Source: Pseudomonas sp. FP2196 (lineage in GTDB: Bacteria > Pseudomonadota > Gammaproteobacteria > Pseudomonadales > Pseudomonadaceae). Taken from it: DNA of 64,000 bases. The position numbers and the translations under genes were made by a program. Below are positions 1-8,437 of this stretch, in pieces. Location of the stretch: positions 1,918,501 to 1,982,500 of the forward strand of contig NZ_CP117445.1 in NCBI RefSeq assembly GCF_030687715.1, written 5' to 3'. Within the stretch, counting starts at the first letter, position 1; the number at the start of each line of letters is the position of its first letter. The notes under the pieces were generated by a model. It was not told where the DNA came from. It saw only the letters and a list, made by a program, of their open reading frames with translations, and did no database searches.

Positions 1-2
1 TG

Positions 3-1076
3 CCGTTGGGCGCCGACAATCCGTTTCCGGTGATCGTCGGCACCTCGGCCGGGGCGATCAACGCGGTCAGTCTGGCCAGCGGCGCTACGGATTTTCGCGC
101 CGCCATCGAACGCCTGACCCTGTTCTGGCAGGGCTTTCGCAGTCATCGCGTGCTGCGCAGTGACTGGCCGGGCGTGATTCGCCAGGCCAGTCGCTTTGTC
201 AGCCACAGCCTGCTCGGCCTCGGTCGCCAACTGCCGGTGGCGCTGCTCAACAGTTCGCCACTGCGCGACCTGCTCAATGAAAAACTCCATATGCCCGGCA
301 TCGCCGAGTCCATCGCGCGCAAGCAATTGCACGCGGTGGCGGTGACCGCGTTTGGCTACGAGTCGGGACAAGCGGTGACGTTCTATCAGGGTGGCGGCAA
401 GATTGATTCGTGGTTGCGCCATCGACGCATCGGTGTGCCGACACAATTGTCGGTGGAGCATCTGCTGGCCAGTTCGGCGATTCCGCTGTTGTTCGCGCCG
501 GTGAAAATCGGCGAGGAATATTTCGGTGACGGCGCGGTGCGGCAATCGGCACCGATCAGCCCGGCGTTGCACCTTGGCGCCAGTCGAGTGCTGGTGGTGG
601 GCGTCAGCGGCAACCCGCGCGGGTTCGATCCGGAGCAGCCACTGGAGCGCACCTACACCGGCCAACAGCCGACGCTGGCGCAGATCGGCGGGCACATGCT
701 CAACAGCACGTTCATTGACAGCCTGGAGGGCGATATCGAGCTGCTTAAGCGTCTCAACCAATTTAGCCAGCTCATGCCAGAAGGTACGCCGACTCGCGAG
801 TTGGGTGTGGCGCCGGTAGAGGTGTTGGTGATTTCGCCGAGTCAGCCAATCGATGAGATCGCGGCGCGACACAGGCAGGAATTGCCGGCGGCGTTGCGTT
901 TGTTTTTGCGTGGACCGGGGGCGACCAAGACCAGTGGGGCAGGGGTGTTGAGTTACCTGCTGTTCGAGGCGGGGTATTGCAGCGAATTGATCGATCTGGG
1001 GCGGCGCGATGCGTTGGCCAAGCGTGAGGAGCTTTGCCGTTTTCTGGGGATTGCCGAGGCGGTAGTTCCGGCCTGA
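3..1076 (+). CDS. Patatin-like phospholipase, 5' end outside the window
   Basis: Predicted serine lipid acyl hydrolase of the patatin family. The frame is open at the window edge, so the N-terminal strand and oxyanion glycine motif lie upstream. The nucleophile elbow GTSAG is at residues 12-16 counted from the TTG at base 6, and the catalytic-dyad aspartate is in the DGAV motif near residue 175. This is the Ser-Asp pair of patatins rather than a triad. The remaining ~180 residues have no recognised extra domain. No signal peptide can be judged because the start is missing. It ends before a REP-type hairpin, and the next genes are on the other strand, so it belongs to a different transcription unit. 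Substrate is unknown; family assignment is firm. Confidence 0.85.
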   Translation, partial: PLGADNPFPVIVGTSAGAINAVSLASGATDFRAAIERLTLFWQGFRSHRVLRSDWPGVIRQASRFVSHSLLGLGRQLPVALLNSSPLRDLLNEKLHMPGIAESIARKQLHAVAVTAFGYESGQAVTFYQGGGKIDSWLRHRRIGVPTQLSVEHLLASSAIPLLFAPVKIGEEYFGDGAVRQSAPISPALHLGASRVLVVGVSGNPRGFDPEQPLERTYTGQQPTLAQIGGHMLNSTFIDSLEGDIELLKRLNQFSQLMPEGTPTRELGVAPVEVLVISPSQPIDEIAARHRQELPAALRLFLRGPGATKTSGAGVLSYLLFEAGYCSELIDLGRRDALAKREELCRFLGIAEAVVPA

Positions 1077-1092
1077 GATTTGTGGTGTTGCT

Positions 1093-1186
1093 ATCGCGAT
1101 CGGGCTCACTCCTACGGGGATTTATGTCGTGCGCGCAAACGGCGTCGACAGTGAACCCCCTGTAGGAGCGAGCCTGCTCGCGATGG
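1093..1186. repeat. REP-type inverted repeat (GAGCCTGCTCGCGA family), one arm degraded
   Basis: A good arm reading GTAGGAGCGAGCCTGCTCGC sits near 1161-1183. A weaker inverted copy (TCGCGATCGGGCTCACTCCTAC-like) lies near 1094-1114. Same family as the repeats at 3204-3294 and 49020-49111. Confidence 0.7.
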
Positions 1187-1208
1187 CGTCCTTGCGGACG
1201 CCGCCGGA

Positions 1209-1994
1209 TCAGAAGTGGTACTTGACCAGGAAGCTCGTGGTGCTCTGATTGGTCTTGAACGCACCGGTGTCGTCGATCCCGTACTTGTCTTTCCAGTAGT
1301 CGTACTCAACACCGACATACAACTGCTTCTCGCCGAAACTCAGCGCCTTGCCCAGGTCGTATTTGACCTGTGGGTTGAAGTGCAGGTTGGCGTGGTAATC
1401 GCCCTTGGAGTTGGAGTCGTTGTCGGTCACCCAATCCATGAAGCCGTCGATCAGGATGTCCGACTTGCCCACCGGGATGGTGTAGGACCAGACCGGGGTG
1501 ATCTGCCAGACGTTGTCACCGGCGCGTGCACCTTGGGTGTGGCGCTGGTAGAAGTTCAACTGGAAGTAGTCGAAGCCCGGGATGGCCAGGTCGAAGCCCG
1601 GACCGATCAGGTACGACTCGGTGTCGCCTTCGCCGAACTCGTAGGTCATCGCCAGCAGAACGTCTTTGATCGGGCCGAACTCGATCTTCTGGTCGAGCAC
1701 TTTGCCCAGCGAGATGCGCGGGCTGAACTCACCGTAGTAGGTGTTCGGGCCGTTGCTGAAGTCCTTGCCACCGTTGTAGAAGATCTTGTCGAAGAAGAAG
1801 AAGTTATCCCCGTACTTCCACGCATCGGCGTGCTCGAAGGTGACGGTCTGCTGGATGCGCGGGTTGACCTGGAAGTCCTTGCCATAGAGGTAGGTCAGGC
1901 TGTTGTTCTGCCATTGCAGCAGGCCTTCGGCCATGGCCTGCCCCCCGGCCAACATCGATCCCGCGAGCATCAGGCTGGTGCACATACGTTTCAT
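1209..1994 (-). CDS. Tsx-like nucleoside-specific outer-membrane channel, copy 1
   Basis: 261-aa outer-membrane beta-barrel of the Tsx/OmpK channel family, which passes nucleosides across the outer membrane. The ATG at 1994 is preceded by GGGAGC and gives a normal signal peptide (positive MKRM, hydrophobic stretch, cleavage after AMA); an upstream in-frame ATG would spoil this. The protein is rich in aromatic/Gly strands and ends in the barrel signature YHF with terminal Phe. It shares most residues with the neighbour at 2368-3153 (identical blocks such as QQTVTFEHAD and KIEFGPIKDVLLAMTYE), so the two are tandem duplicates. Position downstream of the urate block fits purine or nucleoside uptake, which is inference. 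Promoter probably in the 373-bp gap upstream. Confidence 0.85.
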   Translation of the reverse strand: MKRMCTSLMLAGSMLAGGQAMAEGLLQWQNNSLTYLYGKDFQVNPRIQQTVTFEHADAWKYGDNFFFFDKIFYNGGKDFSNGPNTYYGEFSPRISLGKVLDQKIEFGPIKDVLLAMTYEFGEGDTESYLIGPGFDLAIPGFDYFQLNFYQRHTQGARAGDNVWQITPVWSYTIPVGKSDILIDGFMDWVTDNDSNSKGDYHANLHFNPQVKYDLGKALSFGEKQLYVGVEYDYWKDKYGIDDTGAFKTNQSTTSFLVKYHF

Positions 1995-2367
1995 TCGGTT
2001 GCTCCCAAAGTAGGTGTTCCACATTTATTTTTTTAAGATCGGCGCTCTGGTGTGGCGCCTTTTTTCGTTGCTGCAAAAGTCATCCGATCGGTCAGCTTCG
2101 CTATCGATAGCAAGAGCTGGGCCAACGCTTGCAGAAAGCAAAAAAACGCCCGTTCGGCTGCTGAAAAACAGTCGATTGAGCGTGTTTTCGGGATGTCTCG
2201 GTACTGGCCGGGGCCGGGATAAGTTGGCTTTTCGGTCAGGAATTAAATCCGGGCTTTTTTTTAGACCGAATTCAAGAGGCCGCGGAGAATACTGACTCCT
2301 TGGCCAGCTCTCAAGTGCCCCGCAACAGAGCATCGACGACAGGTATGGGGCACGGTCGCGGGTCATC
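1995..2367. other. 373-bp gap between the two tsx-like genes
   Basis: Holds no gene. A GGCGC/GCGCC hairpin at 2042-2060 is followed by six T on the plus strand, and a second T-rich tract lies near 2258-2265. The hairpin faces the wrong way for either tsx gene and could instead be part of the 5' leader of copy 1. The gap suggests copy 1 has its own promoter rather than depending on read-through. Confidence 0.5.
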
Positions 2368-3153
2368 TTAGAAGTGCACCTTCACCAGCAGGCTGGCGGT
2401 GTTCTGATGGGTGTCGAGGTTGCGGCTGTTTTCGACCCCATATTTATTTTTCCAATAGCTGTACTCAGTGCCTACGTACAACTGCTTATGACTCCAGCCA
2501 AGGGCTTTGCCGAGGTCATATTTGATCTGCGGATTGATGTGCAGGTTGGCGTGGTAGGTGCCGCGCGAGTTCTCGTCGTTGTCGACCACCCAGTCCAGAT
2601 AACCATCGATCAGCAGATCGGAATTGCCCACCGGAATGCTGTACGACCAGCCGGGGGTGATTTGCCAGACGCCATCACCGGGACGCGGTCCTTCGGTCTG
2701 GCGGCGGAAGATATTGAGGGTGACGTAATTGAAGCCCGGCACTTTCAGATCGAATCCCGGGCCGATCAGATAGGCCTCGCTTTCGCCTTCCCCGTACTCG
2801 TAGGTCATCGCCAGCAGCACGTCTTTGATCGGGCCGAACTCGATTTTCTGATCGAAGATCTTGCCGAACGAAAAACGCGGAGTGAATTCGCCGTAGAAGG
2901 TGTGCGGCCCTTTGTTGCGGTCTTCCTGGCCGTTGTAGAAGATCTTGTCGACGAACAGGAAGTTGTCACCGTACTTCCACTTGTCAGCATGTTCGAACGT
3001 CACCGTCTGCTGAATCGACGGGTTGATCGCGAAATTCTTGCCGTACAGATAGCTCAGGCTGTTGGTCTGCCACAGCAATAAATCGCCGGCCATGGCCTGG
3101 GATGCGGCCAGCAGGCCACCGCTCAACAGCAGGTTGGTGTGCGTGCGAATCAT
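2368..3153 (-). CDS. Tsx-like nucleoside-specific outer-membrane channel, copy 2
   Basis: 261-aa paralogue of the preceding channel with the same architecture: signal peptide ending ASQAMA, then a Tsx/OmpK-type 12-strand barrel ending VKVHF (terminal Phe, barrel-assembly signature). ATG at 3153 has the ribosome site GAGGGAGC seven bases upstream. Divergence from copy 1 is concentrated in probable loop segments (for example QEDRNKGPH versus KDFSNGPN), while strand segments are near identical. That pattern fits a duplication with loop diversification, which may alter substrate selectivity. It follows the purine permease on the same strand after a REP hairpin, so it probably belongs functionally, though not necessarily transcriptionally, with the urate genes. 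Confidence 0.85.
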   Translation of the reverse strand: MIRTHTNLLLSGGLLAASQAMAGDLLLWQTNSLSYLYGKNFAINPSIQQTVTFEHADKWKYGDNFLFVDKIFYNGQEDRNKGPHTFYGEFTPRFSFGKIFDQKIEFGPIKDVLLAMTYEYGEGESEAYLIGPGFDLKVPGFNYVTLNIFRRQTEGPRPGDGVWQITPGWSYSIPVGNSDLLIDGYLDWVVDNDENSRGTYHANLHINPQIKYDLGKALGWSHKQLYVGTEYSYWKNKYGVENSRNLDTHQNTASLLVKVHF

Positions 3154-3203
3154 CTGTTGCTCCCTCTTGTTTTTATTGTTTGAGGCGCAGAGCTGCTTTC
3201 CCC

Positions 3204-3294
3204 TGTGGGAGCGAGCCTGCTCGCGAAAGCGGTGTATCAGTCAACGAGAGTGTTGAAGCTGATGACGTCTTCGCGAGCAGGCTCGCTCCCACAA
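3204..3294. repeat. REP-type hairpin pair (GAGCGAGCCTGCTCGCGA)
   Basis: Two near-perfect inverted arms, CTGTGGGAGCGAGCCTGCTC at the left and its complement at the right, separated by about 45 bases. Lies between the permease gene and tsx copy 2; likely limits read-through or stabilises the upstream mRNA. Confidence 0.85.
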
Positions 3295-3313
3295 GAGGCT
3301 ATCGGTGTTGCTG

Positions 3314-4672
3314 TTAATGCGGGTGTGCGTGGCAGTCGTTGATCGCTGCGCGCTCTTTGCCGCCAAGAATGTTGAACAACAGGTTCAGCGTCAGCGCACT
3401 GAGCGTGGCCATGGCGATACCGCTGTGGGTGATCGGGCTCATCCACATCGGCAGGTGGGCGAAGAATTCCGGACGCACCACCGGGATCAGGCCCATGCCG
3501 ATGCTCACTGCCACCAGCAACTGATTGCGGCGGTCACCGATGTCGGCTTCTTGCAGGATTTTGATCCCGGTTGCGGCGACCATGCCGAACATCGCGATCG
3601 CCGCACCGCCCAAGACTGCCGGTGGGATCGAGGCCACCAGGAACGCCGCTTTCGGCAGCAGGCTGAGCATGATGAGCAAGCCGCCGGCGACGATGGTCAC
3701 CGAGCGGCAGCGCACGCCGGTCATCTGCACCAGGCCGATGTTCTGGGCGAAAGAAGAGTGGGTGAAGGTGTTGAAGAACCCGGCAACGAACGAGGCGCCG
3801 GCATCGCACAGCAAGCCGCGACGCAGCATGCGCGGGCAGACTTCCTGGCCGGTGATCTTGCCCAGCGCCAAGAACATCCCGGTGGACTCGACGAAGATGA
3901 TCACCACCACCAGGCACATCGACAGGATTGGTGCGAGTTCGAATTTCGGCATGCCGAAGTGCAGCGGGGTGACGAATTGAATCCATGGCGCGTTAGCCAT
4001 GCCGCTGAGGTCGACCATACCGATGGCGCCGCACAGCAGGTAGCCGAAGCACATGCCGATCAACACGGAAATGTTGACCCAGAACCCACGCATGAAGCGG
4101 TGGATCAGCAAGATGGTGCCCAGCACCAGGGCGGCGATGGCCAGATAAATCGGCGAGCCGAATTGCGCAGCGGCGGCACCGCCACCGGCCCAATTCACGG
4201 CCACGGGGAACAGCGACAATCCGATCGAGGTGATGACCGTGCCGGTCACCAGAGGCGGGAAGAAGCGTACGACCTTGGACATGAACGGCGCGATGATCAT
4301 GCCGAAGAAACCGGCGGCGATCGTGGCGCCGAAGATCCCTTGCAGACCGATACCGGGCATCCCGGCCATGGCGACCATGCTGCCCACGGCGGCAAAACTG
4401 GCGCCCATCATCACCGGCATGCGAATGCCCATCGGGCCGATGCCCATGGACTGCACGATGGTGGCGATACCGGCGACCAGCAGGTCGGCGTTGATCAGGA
4501 AGGCAATTTCTTCACGACTCAGGCCAGCGGCCTGTCCAATGATCAGCGGCACCGCGATGGCGCCACCGTACATCAGCAGAACGTGTTGCAAACCGACCAG
4601 GATCAGTTGCAAAAGGGGCAATCGCTGAATGGCGGGTGCGTCGGGGATGCGCGCTTTGGACAGCTCGGACAT
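3314..4672 (-). CDS. NCS2-family purine/urate:cation symporter
   Basis: 452-aa inner-membrane permease of the nucleobase:cation symporter-2 family (UraA/XanQ/UacT type), with about 14 hydrophobic segments. The TM8 segment FVESTGMF carries the conserved Glu, and the family signature appears as QNIGLVQMTG. The ATG at 4672 follows GAGGTG; upstream in-frame starts lack such a site. Gene order directly after puuD argues that the substrate is urate or xanthine rather than uracil; this is inference from context. No operator of the kind seen at puuE/uraH was found directly upstream, so it probably relies on the upstream operon or its own weak promoter. Confidence 0.9.
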   Translation of the reverse strand: MSELSKARIPDAPAIQRLPLLQLILVGLQHVLLMYGGAIAVPLIIGQAAGLSREEIAFLINADLLVAGIATIVQSMGIGPMGIRMPVMMGASFAAVGSMVAMAGMPGIGLQGIFGATIAAGFFGMIIAPFMSKVVRFFPPLVTGTVITSIGLSLFPVAVNWAGGGAAAAQFGSPIYLAIAALVLGTILLIHRFMRGFWVNISVLIGMCFGYLLCGAIGMVDLSGMANAPWIQFVTPLHFGMPKFELAPILSMCLVVVIIFVESTGMFLALGKITGQEVCPRMLRRGLLCDAGASFVAGFFNTFTHSSFAQNIGLVQMTGVRCRSVTIVAGGLLIMLSLLPKAAFLVASIPPAVLGGAAIAMFGMVAATGIKILQEADIGDRRNQLLVAVSIGMGLIPVVRPEFFAHLPMWMSPITHSGIAMATLSALTLNLLFNILGGKERAAINDCHAHPH

Positions 4673-4765
4673 GCAACACCTCGGATCTTTTTTATTCTTG
4701 TGATTAACAGCTGCCGGGTTGCTCACAGCTGTTTCTTTGCATCAGATAAAACGCGTTGGGGCCAA

Positions 4766-4829
4766 TCGCTGGCAAGCCAGCTCCCACAGGATTCAGGTAA
4801 TCCCTGTGGAAGCTGGCTTGCCAGCGAAG
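4766..4829. repeat. REP-type hairpin (GCTGGCAAGCCAGC family)
   Basis: Inverted arms CGCTGGCAAGCCAGCTCCCA and GGAAGCTGGCTTGCCAGCG, 22 bases apart, between the puuD and permease genes. A single half-copy of the same family is at 43282-43308. Confidence 0.8.
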
Positions 4830-4839
4830 CTTTTACTGC

Positions 4840-6150
4840 TTAGTTGGTCTGGGCTCCCTGGGCGATCCATGCACCGATCAGGTCACGTTCCTGCTGGGTC
4901 ATCTGCGTGATGTTGCCCAGTGGCATGATCTGCGTAGTGATGGCTTGCGCCTGGATCCGCGCCGCGTTCTGGCGGATCTGCTCAGGGGTGTCGAGCATCA
5001 CCCCGGCCGGGGCGGCGCTGAACAGCGGGCTGGTCGGTTTCGCCGAGTGGCAAACCGTGCAACGCTCTTGAATCACGTTGTGCACTTTGTCGAAGCCAGG
5101 CCCTGCGTTGGAGGCTTGCGCCGGCGCTGCTGCAGGTTCGGCAGGGGCTGCCGGTGCCGCTTCAGCTGGTTTCGCGCCACCACCCAGTGCCGTTTCCGGC
5201 AGCGGCTGGTACTCGATTTTCGCTGGTGCCTTGGCCACTTCCGGAGCTGTCGACATCGGCGTTGGGCCGGTGACGTAAGCCAGGCTGATCATCCCGACGG
5301 CTGCGACAGGCAGCGTCCAGGCAAACTTGTGGCTGTCATGACGGGTATTGAAGTAGTGACGCACCAACACTGCAAACACTGCGATCCCGGCCAGGATCAA
5401 CCAGTTGTACTGGCTGCCGTAAGTGCTCGGGAAGTGGTTGCTGATCATGATGAACAGCACCGGCAGGGTGAAGTAGTTGTTGTGACGCGATCGCAGTAGG
5501 CCTTTGGCTGGCAGCGCCGGATCGGGCGTGCGGTTTTCGGCAATCGCGGCGACCAGTGCGCGCTGCGCCGGCATGATGATGCGGAACACGTTGCCGACCA
5601 TGATGGTGCCGATGATCGCGCCGACGTGCAGGTACGCACCACGACCGCTGAACACCTTGCTGAAGCCATACGCCGCGGCAATGATCAGCACGAACAGGAT
5701 GAAACCGAGCAGGGCAGGGCGTTTGCCCAGAGCGGAGTCGCACAGGAAGGAGTAGATGAACCAGCCGAGGAACAGCGAGCCGATACCGATGGCCACGCCT
5801 TCAGGGCCGCTCAGCGTGCTGCCCGGAGCCAGCAGGTAAAGCGTCGGATTGTAGTAGAACACCACGCACAGCAGCGCGATCCCCGACATCCAGGTGAAGT
5901 AGGCTTCCCATTTGAACCAGTGCAGGTTCTCCGGCATTGCCGGCGGGGCCAGTTTGTATTTTTCCAGGTGGTAGATACCGCCGCCATGAATCGCCCAAAG
6001 ATCACCGGCCAGACCGGTTTTCGGGTTGACGCGGTTGAGGTTGTTCTCCAGCCAGACGAAGTAGAACGACGCGCCGATCCAGGCCACGCCAGTGATCATG
6101 TGAACCCAGCGCACGCTCAGGTTCAGCCATTCCAACAGATGTGCTTCCAC
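4840..6150 (-). CDS. puuD: Membrane urate hydroxylase PuuD with C-terminal cytochrome c
   Basis: 436-aa fusion that oxidises urate to 5-hydroxyisourate and passes electrons to its own heme. Residues ~1-290 form a polytopic membrane domain (PuuD/DUF989 type, His-rich segments such as WVHMITGVAWIGASF). A Pro/Ala linker follows at ~320-350, then a cytochrome c domain with heme motif CTVCH and a distal Met in the QIMPLG region. Starts at GTG with GAGAGG eight bases before. Known PuuD proteins replace soluble urate oxidase in many Pseudomonas; no uricase-type UOX gene is seen here. Neighbours supply the following steps (uraH, uraD, puuE, alc, allA), which strongly supports the call. Confidence 0.93.
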   Translation of the reverse strand: MEAHLLEWLNLSVRWVHMITGVAWIGASFYFVWLENNLNRVNPKTGLAGDLWAIHGGGIYHLEKYKLAPPAMPENLHWFKWEAYFTWMSGIALLCVVFYYNPTLYLLAPGSTLSGPEGVAIGIGSLFLGWFIYSFLCDSALGKRPALLGFILFVLIIAAAYGFSKVFSGRGAYLHVGAIIGTIMVGNVFRIIMPAQRALVAAIAENRTPDPALPAKGLLRSRHNNYFTLPVLFIMISNHFPSTYGSQYNWLILAGIAVFAVLVRHYFNTRHDSHKFAWTLPVAAVGMISLAYVTGPTPMSTAPEVAKAPAKIEYQPLPETALGGGAKPAEAAPAAPAEPAAAPAQASNAGPGFDKVHNVIQERCTVCHSAKPTSPLFSAAPAGVMLDTPEQIRQNAARIQAQAITTQIMPLGNITQMTQQERDLIGAWIAQGAQTN

Positions 6151-6201
6151 AGTCTTTACCTCTCGCCTGTCACCCTTGTTGTCGGGTGATCAGACCTTCT
6201 C

Positions 6202-6705
6202 TTATTGGTGGGGGGCGAGGATCAAACGTTCATCCTCTTTGAAAAAATGCTCATCGCAGTTATTGCCTGTGCCACTGCGATCAACCACCAGGAAGTCATC
6301 CCGCTTTTCGATCGTCAGCACCGGGTGGTGCCAGACGCCGCGATGGTAATTGATGCCCTGCCTGCCGTTGGTGACGAAGGCGCGGACCAAGCCTGATACA
6401 GGTTCATCGCCAAGTGGCGCGACCACGATCAGAAAGGGGTTGCCGAGCAGCGGAATGAAAGCCTGGCTGCCCAGCGGATGGCGTTCCAGCATGCAAACGG
6501 TCAGCGGCATGTCCTGCGCGTCGGCGCGGAAGATGCTGATGATCGCGTTGTCCTCAGGCTGGGCGGTTTCGACCGTCGCCAGTTTGTGGAAGCGCATGGT
6601 CGAACCGTTGTTGATCATGAAGTGATCGCTGCCGTCGGTTTCGATCACGTCACCGAAGGGGGCGAAAGCTTCTTTGGTCAGCGGTTCAATCGTCAGTGTG
6701 CGCAT
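6202..6705 (-). CDS. allA: Ureidoglycolate lyase AllA
   Basis: 167-aa cytosolic enzyme that splits ureidoglycolate into glyoxylate and urea, the last step of this allantoate route. The sequence has the family start (EPLTKEAFAPFGDVIE) and the cupin-fold active-site region RGVWHHPVL. Length is normal for AllA. It is followed 51 bases later by puuD on the same strand and preceded by alc, with a REP hairpin between, so it is likely co-transcribed with reduced read-through. ATG at 6705 has an AAGAAG-type ribosome site. Confidence 0.93.
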   Translation of the reverse strand: MRTLTIEPLTKEAFAPFGDVIETDGSDHFMINNGSTMRFHKLATVETAQPEDNAIISIFRADAQDMPLTVCMLERHPLGSQAFIPLLGNPFLIVVAPLGDEPVSGLVRAFVTNGRQGINYHRGVWHHPVLTIEKRDDFLVVDRSGTGNNCDEHFFKEDERLILAPHQ

Positions 6706-6751
6706 GCTGTTCTTCTTATCCGAATTCGTTATCGATTCACTGTATTTCCCA

Positions 6752-6828
6752 GTAGGAGCTGGCGAAGCCTGCGATCTTTTGACTTTGTTTTTAAGATCAA
6801 AAGATCGCAGCCTGCGGCAGCTCCTACA
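6752..6828. repeat. REP-type hairpin (GATCGCAGCCT family)
   Basis: Inverted arms around AAGATCGCAGCCTGCGGCAG and GGCGAAGCCTGCGATCTTTT between alc and allA. Same family as the repeats near 32855, 42334, 45356 and 54729. Confidence 0.85.
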
Positions 6829-6837
6829 GGCTCAGCA

Positions 6838-7833
6838 TTACTTCGCGACCTTGCCCAGTACGCGCAGGCGACTCACACCACCATCCGGGAACACGTTCAG
6901 GCGGATGTGGGTAATCGGGCCCAACGCCTTGATCTGCTCGGCGAAGGTGTGTTCGGCGTGCATTTCCAGTTTCTGTGCCGGCAACAGTTCACGCCAGAAC
7001 AGCGACTGGGTTTCGATCTGGCTGTCGGTGCCGCCTTTCACGAAGGCACCCTGGATCGAGCAAGTGTCCGGGTAGTTGCCCTTGAAGTGCAGGGTGTCGA
7101 CGATGATTTTTTCGATCTCGCCCGGGTGACCCAGCGCGACGATCACCCAGTCATTGCCCGGGGTACGACGACGTGCAGTTTCCCAGCCGTCGCCCATGTT
7201 GATGCCACGGCCCGGGTTGAGGATGTTGCTCATGCGGCCGAAGTGTTCGTCGGAGCAGGCCAGCGCACGGCCACCGTTCAGAGCAGCCGCCAGGTCAACC
7301 TGTTCGTTGTCGCCAACAGCCGACCAGTCGCGGAACGGAATGCCGTACACGCGCAGACGAGCAACACCGCCGTCCGGGTAGATGTTGAAGCGCAGGTGGC
7401 TGAAGGCTTTGTCGTTGCTGATTTCGTGGTAGTGATGGCTGTTGCCTTGCAGCTCGACAGCCGACAGCACTTCAGTCCACTGGGTGTTTTCGTCAGGCTC
7501 GCCCGAGGCCAGGAAGCACGCTTCCAGCGAGGCCGATGGCGGGAAGTTGCCGGTGAAGAATGAAGTATCGATGTCCACGCCTTTGATCGAGCCCGGTACG
7601 CCCAGGCGAATCACCGCGCTGTCGAAGCCTTCGAAGCGCTTGCGGCGCGACTCCCAGCCGTCCATCCACTTGCCGTTGTCATCGAACACGCCCTCCTTCC
7701 ACACGGCCGGGGTCGGTTGGAACAGACGATTGGCGTCTGCGAACCAGTCATCGGTGACCGAGATGATTTTGGTGCCCAGACGGGCATCGGCCAGGTTGAC
7801 GAATTTTTCGAAAGGTACGGCGTAAGCTTTCAT
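6838..7833 (-). CDS. alc: Allantoicase
   Basis: 331-aa enzyme that hydrolyses allantoate to ureidoglycolate and urea. It shows the internal duplication of the allantoicase fold: two jelly-roll halves, each with a LG.PG.I segment ([14 protein letters not shown] and [14 protein letters not shown]), a GN(F/Y)P block and a closing RxNxxPDGGVxRLRVxG block (near residues 150 and 315). Full length. Lies between uraD and allA, in pathway order. The release of two ureas per urate implies a urease or urea sink elsewhere in the genome. Confidence 0.95.
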   Translation of the reverse strand: MKAYAVPFEKFVNLADARLGTKIISVTDDWFADANRLFQPTPAVWKEGVFDDNGKWMDGWESRRKRFEGFDSAVIRLGVPGSIKGVDIDTSFFTGNFPPSASLEACFLASGEPDENTQWTEVLSAVELQGNSHHYHEISNDKAFSHLRFNIYPDGGVARLRVYGIPFRDWSAVGDNEQVDLAAALNGGRALACSDEHFGRMSNILNPGRGINMGDGWETARRRTPGNDWVIVALGHPGEIEKIIVDTLHFKGNYPDTCSIQGAFVKGGTDSQIETQSLFWRELLPAQKLEMHAEHTFAEQIKALGPITHIRLNVFPDGGVSRLRVLGKVAK

Positions 7834-7921
7834 TCTTCTTGTCTGCCTTTAAATAAGTGGCTGGGGATGCTTGCAAGACCCTGGGTGCTCTCCGCGTCTG
7901 ATGCACTCGGGTCAGGCTTCG

Positions 7922-8437
7922 CTAAAGAGTCAGTAAACGGAACAGGGCGATCTTGTTGATCTCCGCCAGCGCGCATTTGAATTCGGTGTCGACCGAGTTG
8001 TGAATGCGCGTTTCGAACGCCGCGAGGATCTGATGCCGGTTGCTGCCTTTTACCGCCATGATGAAGGGAAACTCGAACTTGGCTTTGTAGGCGTCGTTCA
8101 GCTCGGTGAAGCGCTGGAACTCTTCGGCCGTGCATTGGTGAATACCGGCGCCAGCCTGTTCATTGGTGCTGGCTTCGGTCAGTTGGCCCTGGACGGCGGC
8201 TTTGCCGGCCAGGTCCGGGTGAGCGTTGATCAGTGCCAGTTGACTGGCGTGATCGGCGCTCAACAGGATGTCGCTCATGCGCTGGTGCAGGGTCTCGATC
8301 TCGTCGATCGAGGCATCTGCGCCCAGGTCGTAGGCCTTCTCGGCCACCCATGGCGAATGTTCGTAGATATCGGCGAAGGCGTTGACGAAGGCGTCGCGGC
8401 TCAGGGTCGACGGTTGCAGGGTTTGAAAGCGGCTCAT
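7922..8437 (-). CDS. uraD: OHCU decarboxylase UraD
   Basis: 171-aa enzyme that decarboxylates 2-oxo-4-hydroxy-4-carboxy-5-ureidoimidazoline to S-allantoin. Family residues are visible: the catalytic HPDLAG motif near residue 71, the TNEQAG motif, and FPFIMAV near the C-terminus. The ATG at 8437 overlaps the puuE stop by four bases (ATGA), which fixes the start against an upstream in-frame ATG and indicates translational coupling with puuE. Confidence 0.95.
   Translation of the reverse strand: MSRFQTLQPSTLSRDAFVNAFADIYEHSPWVAEKAYDLGADASIDEIETLHQRMSDILLSADHASQLALINAHPDLAGKAAVQGQLTEASTNEQAGAGIHQCTAEEFQRFTELNDAYKAKFEFPFIMAVKGSNRHQILAAFETRIHNSVDTEFKCALAEINKIALFRLLTL

Noticed and set aside
3305-4843. 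Long plus-strand frame (512 codons) opposite the purine permease
   Set aside because: Extreme His/Gln/Asp composition and lack of any family pattern; it is the antisense of a clear permease gene.
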